Shown one piece after another: positions 1 through 6,407 of a DNA stretch of 10,365 bases. This DNA comes from Trichomonas tenax (Eukaryota; Parabasalia; Trichomonadida; Trichomonadidae). Location: NCBI GenBank assembly GCA_023091735.1, contig JALKBU010001491.1, positions 1 through 10,365 of the forward strand, given 5' to 3'. Under the pieces are notes generated by a model that was not told the origin of the DNA, searched no databases, and saw only the letters and a list, made by a program, of their open reading frames with translations. The translations under genes and the position numbers were made by a program. The number at the start of each line of letters is the position of its first letter. The stretch's first letter is position 1.

Positions 1-280
1 GACTGTGCCACTTATATCACTGGATAGACAACTATCAATATGTACATGAAAGTACTTTCAAATCGAAAAAATATTGATCAGATAAAAAGTTATGAAGTTC
101 GCGGGACTACACCGCAGAAGGAAAAATTTTCCCAACAAATCCAAGATCTTATATGGAAATACATAACGTTGCTGGAAAAATAATAATGAAAGAAAGTGAT
201 CAACAACAGCAAACATTGTTTTAGTTTAAAACATATTAAATGACAGATAATCAAGGTTTTTGACGTAGAAATATAAATAG

Positions 281-331
281 GCTATCTCGATGGCACTGTG
301 ATGGAACAATCAGCAGAGGCATGGAGATAGC
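281..331. repeat. Hairpin A, first copy of a 51-nt repeated hairpin
   Basis: The ends GCTATCTC (281-288) and GAGATAGC (324-331) are perfect inverted repeats. The stem extends to 12 pairs with one mismatch. The whole 51-nt unit recurs at 511-561 with about 43 of 51 positions identical, including a conserved loop segment TGTGATGGAAC. The two copies flank the longer hairpin at 380-479. Function is unknown; a small-RNA precursor, a miniature palindromic element or a regulatory structure are all possible. Confidence 0.7.
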
Positions 332-379
332 AATAACACACGGGAGAGTAGAATTTTGAATCGGTAATTTACTCGATTC

Positions 380-479
380 CCAAAGTCTCTGTTTCAGGCT
401 TCATTCTCAGTGTTGGTGCCACAGCACAGCCACCTTAGTGCATTAGCACTGAGGATGAAGCATGAGACAGAGACTTTGG
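380..479. repeat. Hairpin B, long 33-bp stem-loop resembling a small-RNA precursor
   Basis: The arms 380-412 and 447-479 pair at 30 of 33 positions, starting with CCAAAGTCTCTGT against ACAGAGACTTTGG, and enclose a 34-nt loop. A stem this long with only three mismatches is very unlikely by chance and is pre-miRNA-like in size. It sits exactly between hairpins A and C. Just outside it, 324-342 and 500-518 also pair (16 of 19), so a larger stem can form around B at the expense of A and C. Whether it is transcribed cannot be seen. Confidence 0.75.
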
Positions 480-510
480 AGGTGTTTTTTGTTCACCATC
501 GTGTGTGTGT

Positions 511-561
511 GCTATCTCAATGACATTGTGATGGAACGATCTGCAGCGCCATAGAGATAGC
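511..561. repeat. Hairpin C, second copy of the 51-nt hairpin
   Basis: This is a direct repeat of hairpin A, with the same GCTATCTC (511-518) and GAGATAGC (554-561) termini and the same total length of 51 nt. About eight substitutions separate the copies, and the terminal boxes are unchanged. It is preceded by a (GT)n run at 501-510 that can pair with the ACACAC run following hairpin A. Same orientation and equal length point to duplication of one unit rather than chance pairing. Confidence 0.7.
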
Positions 562-640
562 ACTCACACAGAAAGCTTGTAAACACGAAGGAAATAAACT
601 ACCTCATTTTTTTTCTTTGTTTGTGAAGCATTCTAACGTT

Positions 641-661
641 ATAGTAGTCACAGGACACTAT
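641..661. repeat. Small stem-loop
   Basis: ATAGT (641-645) pairs with ACTAT (657-661), and GTC (647-649) pairs with GAC (654-656) with one bulged A. A distal CATTCT (629-634) and AGAATG (672-677) can extend the structure across an internal loop. It is weaker than its neighbours and is listed because it continues the hairpin series. Confidence 0.35.
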
Positions 662-707
662 CTCTAAGTGAAGAATGTGACGTATAAAGCTCTCAGACGC
701 AATGATT

Positions 708-767
708 TATGTTTTCTTGCACCAAAGTCAATGTGCTGCACGTTTGACTTCATGCATGATAAACATA
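708..767. repeat. Hairpin with about 24-nt arms
   Basis: The arms 708-731 and 744-767 pair over most of their length: TATGTTT with AAACATA, TGCA with TGCA, and AAGTCAA with TTGACTT, with short mismatched patches. The 12-nt loop itself contains the palindrome GTGCTGCAC (733-741). It lies about 290 nt past the stop of the TAF8-like gene. Confidence 0.5.
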
Positions 768-1054
768 GCAATAACAAATGAAACACATATGGCAACCATA
801 GTAACCTATACATAACACACATATCAACATATATGCATATATAACATATATCTTCTATCCTATGTTTTGGTGAGAAATCTAAATGAGCTAGAATATGCTA
901 GATCGATAAATGGAATATTTTTGTTTATCTATAAAAAAGATATTGGAATTTTAAAAAAATAATGAATCCAGAACACTCAGATTTTTATGTCTATACAATA
1001 TAAAATTACAGATTTATTGTTTTGTTGATTACTGGATATAAAATAAAAACAGAA

Positions 1055-1978
1055 TTAGCTAGAATTTCCATTGTTACCCTTATCGGACTTCTCAGGCTTG
1101 CATTCTTTGTCGTCGCTTGGTTTGCCGCATGCTGTTTGGTTGTGGCGAACATTAAGAATACGTAAATTCGATGGAGCATCTTTTCCTAAAGTATTCATGT
1201 CTGGAAGTGTAACCTTCTCGAGTGGAAGGAATTCTGGGTTGATCTCTGGACGCATTCCGGTTAATTCATAAATTGGAGACTCAAGAAGTGCTGTTGGGCG
1301 TCTAACCATCTCACGGCTGAGGAGCTCAGTGAGTTCGCTATCAAATTGAACGAATTGTTGAGATTTGTTATCTTGTAATTTGGACATCTCTTCGATTTCC
1401 TTCTGCAAAGCCTTTTGATCGCTGGATCTCTGTTTTTCGATGTTTTCGTCTGTTGGTGGCTCCTGAAGAGGAGTTGGCGTGTTGTATGTGTAAGTATCTG
1501 GGAAACTTGGGTAAAAAGCAGGAATATGCGAATTTCTTCCATCCTTTTCTTTAGTTTCTGGTAAATTATAGGCTCTGAAAGGCATAGATTTTGTCCATTG
1601 TGCGTTTTGAGCGTTTTTATCCATTAATTGTTGTTCGTAGAATGGATTTACGTTCTTTTCGAACGCAGGGTAGTTGTCGACGTAAAATTCGAACTGCGGT
1701 ATTTGTTTTTCTGGCTGTTGGAGAAATTGGCTCAAAGTGAACACAGATTCGCGATTATTGCTGTTATTTAAGGCATAGAATAAGTCGTAGCCGTTTGTAT
1801 CAAAACGGCCGCAATGATTTGTGATTTTCGTCGCATTTGAGCAAATTTCGCGCATGCGGCCAATAACGGCTTCAGCGAGAATATCTAAGGCAGTTTCAGA
1901 TATTGTCGTGAATCCGTACTGTTGGGCAGTTTTGGCGATGCATATTTTAAGGATTTGCTCTGTAAATTCGTCAGACAT
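1055..1978 (-). CDS. TAF8-like TFIID subunit (histone-fold, bromodomain-associated)
   Basis: The 307-residue protein starts at ATG 1978. Residues ~5-80 look like a bromodomain-associated histone fold of the TAF3/TAF8/SPT7 class, with helices around ILKICIAKTAQQYGF and ALDILAEAVIGRMREIC and an NGYDLFYAL segment. Residues 151-170 (HIPAFYPSFPDTYTYNTPTP) resemble the TAF8 motif, in which 'HIP..LPPFPDPHTY' follows the fold. Residues ~178-206 are a charged helix, and the tail is low-complexity K/D/N/S. In other eukaryotes TAF8 pairs with TAF10 through the fold and brings TAF2 into TFIID, acting in the nucleus at core promoters. Fold and motif order together favour TAF8; TAF3 or SPT7 remain possible. 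No intron or break is seen. The next gene upstream is on the same strand, 829 nt away. Confidence 0.72.
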   Translation of the reverse strand: MSDEFTEQILKICIAKTAQQYGFTTISETALDILAEAVIGRMREICSNATKITNHCGRFDTNGYDLFYALNNSNNRESVFTLSQFLQQPEKQIPQFEFYVDNYPAFEKNVNPFYEQQLMDKNAQNAQWTKSMPFRAYNLPETKEKDGRNSHIPAFYPSFPDTYTYNTPTPLQEPPTDENIEKQRSSDQKALQKEIEEMSKLQDNKSQQFVQFDSELTELLSREMVRRPTALLESPIYELTGMRPEINPEFLPLEKVTLPDMNTLGKDAPSNLRILNVRHNQTACGKPSDDKECKPEKSDKGNNGNSS

Positions 1979-2807
1979 TTTTTGATGAAAAATTTACAAT
2001 AATCGTCACTATTTTACAATCGTCTAATTATTTACTCAAGCCTAAAATATATGAATGAAATCATATGATTCTTAAGGGTCTGCTCCATGGCCCAAAATCT
2101 CCTCAATAAAGTCGATAATGCCAAATCAAAAATTAACACCGTATTGATTATTTATCACAAATTCAAATGTTGGCCTGCTTAATGGCAAACTCCGCTGCAT
2201 GAGCTTGATGGCTCTTCATATCACACCCCCACCAATATATATATTTTTATTAATGCGCCTTCAATTAACATATACCTAATAGAGTATTATTTGTTTGAGA
2301 GCTCAGAAAATTACAAATGCGCAATGATGGACATCGTGACAAATAGCACACCTCGGTATATCTTCATAAGTTTATTTTGATTATGTGACCAGCAGAGATA
2401 TTGCATGTTTTAATTTTGGTAATTCCTCGAATACCAAAAGTGAGACTTTCATCAATATTTGGTTTAATAACGACATTTAATTAATTTAATTACGTCTTAT
2501 TTAATTACTGTAGAATAATTTTATTGAAGAAGTCTAGTTAAATTCCAACATTTTAGATGGCTATTTTTATTGATAAAATCACGATACATGATAATTCAAT
2601 AATAGCACTACCAAATGATACATATCATGTTGCAAAGTCTATATGTGTTCAAATGATTAATCAAATTTTGATATTTTTATATGCTTTTGATGGTAGTTAG
2701 ACTCACATTTAAATTGACATGCCATTGGTGTTTCAATCAGAACCAACATCTAAATAATTTATTATTTTCATAATAAACAAATGTTTTATTCGAAAAATTA
2801 CAAGAGG
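1979..2807. other. Intergenic region between two host genes
   Basis: This holds the 5' flank of the TAF8-like gene and the 3' flank of the F-BAR-like gene. Directly upstream of ATG 1978 (minus strand) is a short A/T leader containing TTTTTCATC; this is only a partial fit to the trichomonad initiator TCA(Y)(W)(Y), so no promoter is called. A hairpin lies at 2414-2439. A 47-codon ATG frame at 2557-2700 (+) has no recognisable domain and is treated as chance. The rest is A/T-rich without clear structure. Confidence 0.5.
2414..2439. repeat. Intergenic stem-loop with 3-nt loop
   Basis: TTTTGGTA (2414-2421) pairs with TACCAAAA (2432-2439). After one bulged A, TTC pairs with GAA around the 3-nt loop CTC, giving 11 pairs. 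It is an isolated structure between the two host genes, about 370 nt beyond the stop of the F-BAR-like gene. Confidence 0.45.
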
Positions 2808-4073
2808 TTATTTGAGGTGGAGAATGTTCTCTTCAGGCAGATATCCTTTTTCCCCTAAAATGTTTTCATATGTATATTTTCCTTTTCGCTTATGAGAGAT
2901 AAACAATTCTCCGGCACAAGCTTTAAGAGTTCCATCTATACCAAGATTTGGCATCGTACAAAGTGCATATTTCGCAACAATATTTTCGATACATGACGTT
3001 GGAAGGAAACCTTCGCAATTTTTCGTTTTGACGTAAGCCCAATCGGACTGAATGTTATCAAACAAGTAAATTTTTTCGTCTTTAGCGACAGAAATTTCGT
3101 TTGATCCTGGATTTGCTGTAAAATCGTTCTTAACTAAGCCGAACGAAATAGGAACAGTTTTTCCGTATTCAGGTTTGAGTGTAACAGGAATATCGACTCT
3201 TGGATCAGAAAATGTGAATTTATGTGGTGAAAAGTGGATTGGTGTATATGTTGTACGAACAATTCCATTCTTGACAAGGAACTTAACGAAATCATTAGAC
3301 CAGTTTTGTTCAAAGTTATTGTTTTGTGTAATAATATTGTCTGATTTTGTCAAAATGCTTGCTGGTGTGAAATTACACAGAATCTTCTTAATTTGTACTC
3401 CGCGACGTATTTCTGCAATTTTCAGACGTCCAAGCGTGTTTAAAACTGATTTTAGATATTGCTGGTGCGCCTTATAGACTTGTTGATATGTTTGATTCAA
3501 CAACAGACTCTGCTTCCTGAATAGTTCGCATGCTTCACGGAATTCAGCCTCAGCTTTCGGTGTTTGATTCGCTTCGAAATGTTTGTACTGTTTTTCGAGT
3601 TTATCTTGTTGCTGCTGTACGTAATTGTAAGCATCACTCAACAAAACGATACAATTGGCACGATAACCAACCGCAATTTGATGCTCAGCAAGAACAGTTT
3701 TTGTATTGTTTGCTACTGATTCGTTTACAGCCATCAACTGGTCAATAACACTTTTCTTGACACATCCTCCGAAATCGTTGAGATTAAGCAATATATGTCT
3801 CAAAATTTCGAAATAACTATTGAAAAAATCTGTTTGAGTGCCTGGAAAGCCTGGAGCTACACATGATTTTTCGTTGCTATCTATGACATTCATAATATTC
3901 TGGAATTCAGACTGATTTGTTGTAATTTTAGCGATTTGTTTTAATATTTTTGAGTAATATTGAATCATGACATTGATTCTCCTCGTTATTCGCTCCGAAT
4001 ATTCTATGGCGGAGTTGATATTCGTCTTTCCGCGTTCAAATTCTTGTTCTAAGACTTCAAAAGCTGATTTCAT
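2808..4073 (-). CDS. F-BAR-like protein with two C-terminal SH3-type domains
   Basis: The 421-residue protein starts at ATG 4073. Residues ~1-260 are largely helical. The first ~60 residues look like an FCH/F-BAR start (a GKTNINSAIEYSERI-type helix followed by a YYSKILKQIAK helix), and residues ~150-230 form further long K/E/Q-rich helices. Residues ~317-364 fit an SH3 domain (NEISVAKDEKIYLFD, then SDWAYVK and GFLPTSCIE). Residues ~369-417 read as a second, divergent SH3 (ALCTMP, then GELFISH and GYLPEENI). F-BAR/SH3 proteins bind curved membrane as dimers and recruit actin regulators or dynamin through the SH3 domains, in endocytosis and cytokinesis. No transmembrane segment or signal peptide is seen. 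The frame is intact. SH3 is the firmer call; the helical part could be another BAR-superfamily fold. Confidence 0.68.
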   Translation of the reverse strand: MKSAFEVLEQEFERGKTNINSAIEYSERITRRINVMIQYYSKILKQIAKITTNQSEFQNIMNVIDSNEKSCVAPGFPGTQTDFFNSYFEILRHILLNLNDFGGCVKKSVIDQLMAVNESVANNTKTVLAEHQIAVGYRANCIVLLSDAYNYVQQQQDKLEKQYKHFEANQTPKAEAEFREACELFRKQSLLLNQTYQQVYKAHQQYLKSVLNTLGRLKIAEIRRGVQIKKILCNFTPASILTKSDNIITQNNNFEQNWSNDFVKFLVKNGIVRTTYTPIHFSPHKFTFSDPRVDIPVTLKPEYGKTVPISFGLVKNDFTANPGSNEISVAKDEKIYLFDNIQSDWAYVKTKNCEGFLPTSCIENIVAKYALCTMPNLGIDGTLKACAGELFISHKRKGKYTYENILGEKGYLPEENILHLK

Positions 4074-4359
4074 GAGAAGTGTGGAACCTTATTTTATCTA
4101 ATGGGATTTGGTCGATAAAATATGAAAATTATGATTACCTATACATCTATAATCCAAATGTAGTTTATCATATGTCTTTGATTCTTATTTTATCCCTTTT
4201 TCTTACGATTTAAAAACTTTTTGTTATTTATAATTTTAATTTTTTATTTTTATATAAATGAATATCAAAACTTTTGATCTAAGGTCTTTAGGCTTCACTG
4301 GTGGGGAATTATCAAAAATAATGAAAGATTTTGACCATGGTGAATAAGTAGTAAAGCGA

Positions 4360-4373
4360 GGGGGGGGGGGGGG
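4360..4373 (+). repeat. Poly-G tract of 14 bases
   Basis: Fourteen consecutive G residues followed by TGGTTGCCC stand out in DNA that is otherwise mostly A and T. The tract lies between the host gene and the integrase remnant. Such runs can form G-quadruplexes and are prone to slippage and sequencing error. It may lie in or near the terminus of the element; this is inference from position only. Confidence 0.6.
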
Positions 4374-4480
4374 TGGTTGCCCGATTTTGTAATCATATAT
4401 ATAGAGGATGTCCACCAAACATTATATATAGACAACAAAATCGAGCAATTAATTTTTAAGTTAATTTTTAAAATAATTTA

Positions 4481-4489
4481 ATTTTTTTA
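4481..4489 (+). promoter_or_regulatory. ATTTTTTTA tract upstream of the integrase start
   Basis: Seven T residues bounded by A lie 23 nt before ATG 4513. The same 9-mer precedes the starts at 7807 (7820-7828, minus strand) and 8216 (8199-8207). It could be a shared initiation signal of the element, but extra copies occur at 8072-8080, 7835-7843 and 952-960, so base composition may explain it. Confidence 0.25.
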
Positions 4490-4512
4490 TTTGTCTAAAA
4501 TAGTTAATATAT

Positions 4513-4902
4513 ATGGCAATCGTTTCGCCTGAGCTTATGAAGAAATGGCGAATCAAACATTTAAATGAATACAATTTTTCAATTAAATCTAAAAACCCTT
4601 CGGGTTCAGACTCTTCGAGTCATCAAAACGTAATAAAAAATGATAAAATTAATGATTCAACACCTATTAAAACAGATATATGCAACTCAGAGATTTCAAT
4701 CCGTTCAGATCATGGTCTAAATCCTGAATGGATTAAAGAACAATTTAAAAATGAAGGTTGTGAATTAATAAATGAATATAAAGGATGCGAAAGTGAGTTT
4801 ATTTATAGATGTAAAGGTCATGTGTTTTCAATTACGAGGCATAGATGGATAAAAGGTGAAAGACCCCATAAATGTGAAGACCAATTACTCGAGTTTATTT
4901 AA
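4513..4902 (+). pseudogene. N-terminal part of broken Maverick integrase (zinc-ribbon-like)
   Basis: This frame of 129 residues runs from ATG 4513 to TAA 4900-4902. Residues ~70-123 form a compact Cys/His domain: C100-x2-H103 and then H119-x-C121, in the pattern 'RCKGHVF...GERPHKC' of small zinc-ribbon DNA-binding domains found with endonucleases and integrases. The frame continues without another stop for 57 codons after the TAA (to 5074-5076), giving a Lys/Pro-rich linker. The catalytic core follows in the next frame. The simplest reading is one integrase gene split by a nonsense change and a frameshift. Residues 28-37 are encoded by a double hairpin (4594-4621). It could instead be a separate small zinc protein gene. 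Confidence 0.5.
4594..4621 (+). repeat. Double-hairpin element, structural analogue (copy 4)
   Basis: Two perfect 5-bp hairpins stand side by side: AACCC-TTC-GGGTT (4594-4606), a CA spacer, then GACTC-TTC-GAGTC (4609-4621). The layout of 13-nt hairpin, 2-nt spacer and second hairpin, all with 3-nt loops, is the one seen in the three GC-rich copies, although the stem sequences differ. It is read in frame as a Ser-rich insert (NPSGSDSSSH). The shared geometry suggests the same kind of element or a divergent family. Confidence 0.55.
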
Positions 4903-5098
4903 AATCATAAAATAGAAGCATCAAAATATATCAAACCATTATATACAGCATATTTAAAACAAATGAACCGTGTGCATCCTGAAATATATAGCTTGAAGAG
5001 CCAGGGATCGAAGATCCGTAATAAACCTAAATTACCCAAAGCTAAACAAATTAAAGCGGATAAAATGCCCAAATAATTTACCACACCCACCTCAAATA

Positions 5099-5132
5099 AA
5101 GGCGCTCAGCGCCGAGGGCAAAGCCCATGAAA
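5099..5132 (+). repeat. GC-rich double-hairpin element, copy 1 (inside integrase frame)
   Basis: The first hairpin is GGCGC-TCA-GCGCC (5101-5113). After a GA spacer, the second is GGGC-AAA-GCCC (5116-5126). The flanks, AA before and ATGAAAA after, match copy 3. It is almost pure G/C in a roughly 70% A/T neighbourhood. In the integrase frame it encodes KALSAEGKAHEK, aligned residue by residue with the peptides of the other two copies. Confidence 0.8.
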
Positions 5133-5203
5133 AATTATTTACTATACCCTACCCATTTCAATCAGAAAGGAAGCAAAAAGATTTTAAAGGTAAATTTGAT
5201 TTA

Positions 5204-5716
5204 TTGATTAAACTGAATGATCCAAAAATTCAACCATTGAAAGAAAAATTTAGTCGACCTTCATTCGCACCATCACCGTATTCATGGGAAATTGATCATT
5301 TGGAGTATTCAAAGGGTAACATAACCTACCGATTCGCTATAAACATTAATACTCGATATTTATATTGTATTAGAGTGTTAAATAAATCAGAACAAGAAAC
5401 GAGGCAAGCAATACAATATTTAATTGATCATGAACAATTAAGATTTAATCACCCAGTTAATAATATCAGAGGTGACGGTGATAGAGGTTTTAAATCAGTA
5501 ATGACTAAATTTTTCCCAAACCTTAACTTTTACTTTTCATCATCACCATATACATTTCATAATAAAATAGTTGATGCAGTAATGAGAACTTTAAGAGATG
5601 CATTAGGGGTTAACGTCTTTGGTTTCATATACGTTATTTCATCATTTGTAATTAGACCAGCAGTAAAAGTGGGTGGTTTAAATATAGGTGCTCCTCCTTC
5701 TTCATCTTTCAGGTAA
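5204..5716 (+). pseudogene. Maverick/Polinton integrase catalytic core (rve), truncated
   Basis: Retroviral-type integrases join element ends to host DNA. The core here has D31 in SWEIDHLEY, D91 in IRGDGDRGF, and the third-acid region FHNKIVDAVMRTLRD, where D124 stands where most family members have E (spacing 32). The first codon at 5204 is TTG. The frame is actually open upstream to 4997 without any ATG and includes copy 1 of the double hairpin, so this is the continuation of the 4513 gene after a frameshift lying between 4997 and 5074. Integrase similarity ends near residue 136 (about nt 5614). The remaining ~33 residues are hydrophobic and look like antisense read-through of another fragment. 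The usual C-terminal part is missing, so the copy is inactive. Confidence 0.75.
5613..5712 (-). other. Foreign antisense coding-like fragment between integrase and capsid-like ORF
   Basis: Where integrase similarity stops, the minus strand gives a soluble, protein-like frame of about 34 residues (containing EEGGAPIFKPPTFTAGLI and NDEITYMKPKTLT) with no start codon and a TAA just upstream. The plus-strand reading is an implausible hydrophobic tail. A small inverted fragment of another gene therefore appears to have replaced the integrase C-terminus and the start of the next gene. Its source is not recognised. Confidence 0.4.
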
Positions 5717-6407
5717 ATTTAACCCAGTTATTTTAAATGTTGATGACTTCATCACCTTCTTAATTGATGACAAATCATATGATATGAATATAAATAATAT
5801 CATCAGTAAAGGAGATATAACAACACATTTAGAATATTTAAATTCTGTTTTCACTAGTTGGTATGTTGATAAATTCGGTCAAAACCCATCAAATCAATTT
5901 GAAGTCGATGGATTAAATGGTATAGTTCACTTTCCATTAACAATTAAATATTGTACTGAACGATTTAAAAATTTATTAGGTATCGTCGACATTATAGAAC
6001 CAATAGAAATGGGTCAAGTAAATTATAATGACAATGGACCAAGTTTCTTTATGATAAAATGTGATAAATTAAACTCACCAATGAGATTTTCACACCAAAC
6101 ACGGACACATTTGTGCCCTAAGACCGAAAATATTTATCCAGCAATTACAAATACTGTTAGTTTAAACTTAAATAATTTTTCATTATCATTTCCGTTTCAA
6201 CTTCAGGTAAATTCATTTATTTTATCATCAAAAGATTTGGTTGGTTTAAAGTTTAGTATTACTGATATTAATGGTGAAAATGTTGAGTTCATGAATGAAA
6301 TATTATGGACATTTCAGATTGAAAAAATAGCAAATGAAGTAATCGAAACTTCATTAATTCCTTTTAATTTCGGAAAACCAATATTTGTAACATTCCTTCC
6401 AAAGTAA
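5688..6407 (+). pseudogene. Maverick minor-capsid (penton-type) protein, 5' truncated
   Basis: The frame of 239 residues opens at GTG 5688, right after a TAG. The first ~9 residues come from the inserted fragment, so the true start is lost. The rest matches, from memory, a common Maverick virion protein class: an early DDKSYDMNINN segment (the 'G.Y....L...IN' position), a FKNLLGIV segment at ~93-100, an IKCDKL strand at ~123-128, and a C-terminal LVGLKFSITDINGENVEFMN segment at ~184-203 (the 'I..I...I.D.NG....F' ending). The protein is beta-rich with no transmembrane segment. Such proteins are expected to fold as a jelly roll at capsid vertices; that is inference. The 3' end overlaps the convergent minus-strand gene by 94 nt. 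Confidence 0.55.

Larger units (their letters stand above)
1..1054. other. Non-coding stretch with a hairpin cluster, downstream of the TAF8-like gene
   Basis: No convincing coding frame was found in this first kilobase. The notable content is the series of hairpins between 281 and 767, listed separately. Positions 780-860 are low-complexity ATA/CATA-rich sequence, and 890-1050 is A/T-rich sequence at the 3' end of the minus-strand gene that stops at 1055. No tRNA or rRNA was recognised. The left part is less A/T-extreme than the element at the right, which fits host DNA. Confidence 0.6.
4074..4512. other. Junction region between host gene and Maverick-like element
   Basis: This is the 5' flank of the F-BAR-like gene grading into very A/T-rich DNA. 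It holds the poly-G run at 4360-4373, two ATATATAGA copies (about 4396 and 4423), and repeated TTAATTTTTAA motifs at 4447-4470. An ATTTTTTTA tract (4481-4489) precedes the ATG at 4513. In Mavericks the integrase gene usually lies near one terminus, so the element end is expected here. No terminal inverted repeat partner exists in the window, so the exact boundary is not defined. Confidence 0.45.

Noticed and set aside
281..561. CRISPR array
   Set aside because: Only two direct repeats of 51 nt separated by a 179-nt segment that is itself a hairpin; eukaryotic context.
1071..1542. Frames on both strands within the TAF8-like gene
   Set aside because: Shadow frames without domains, overlapping a well-supported gene.
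2557..2700. 47-codon ATG frame between the host genes
   Set aside because: No domain, no homology recalled, A/T-rich composition; length is within chance expectation.
3175..3748. Plus-strand frames inside the F-BAR-like gene
   Set aside because: Antisense shadows of the SH3 and helical regions.
4236..4418. Minus-strand frame with a proline run
   Set aside because: The proline run is only the complement of the poly-G tract; the rest is low complexity.
4890..5080. A spliceosomal intron joining the two integrase halves
   Set aside because: No trichomonad-type 5' GTAYGT or ACTAAC...ACACAG 3' signal was found, and coding-like sequence continues through the region.
4905..5090. Minus-strand 61-codon frame
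   Set aside because: Antisense to the integrase linker; hydrophobic by complementarity.
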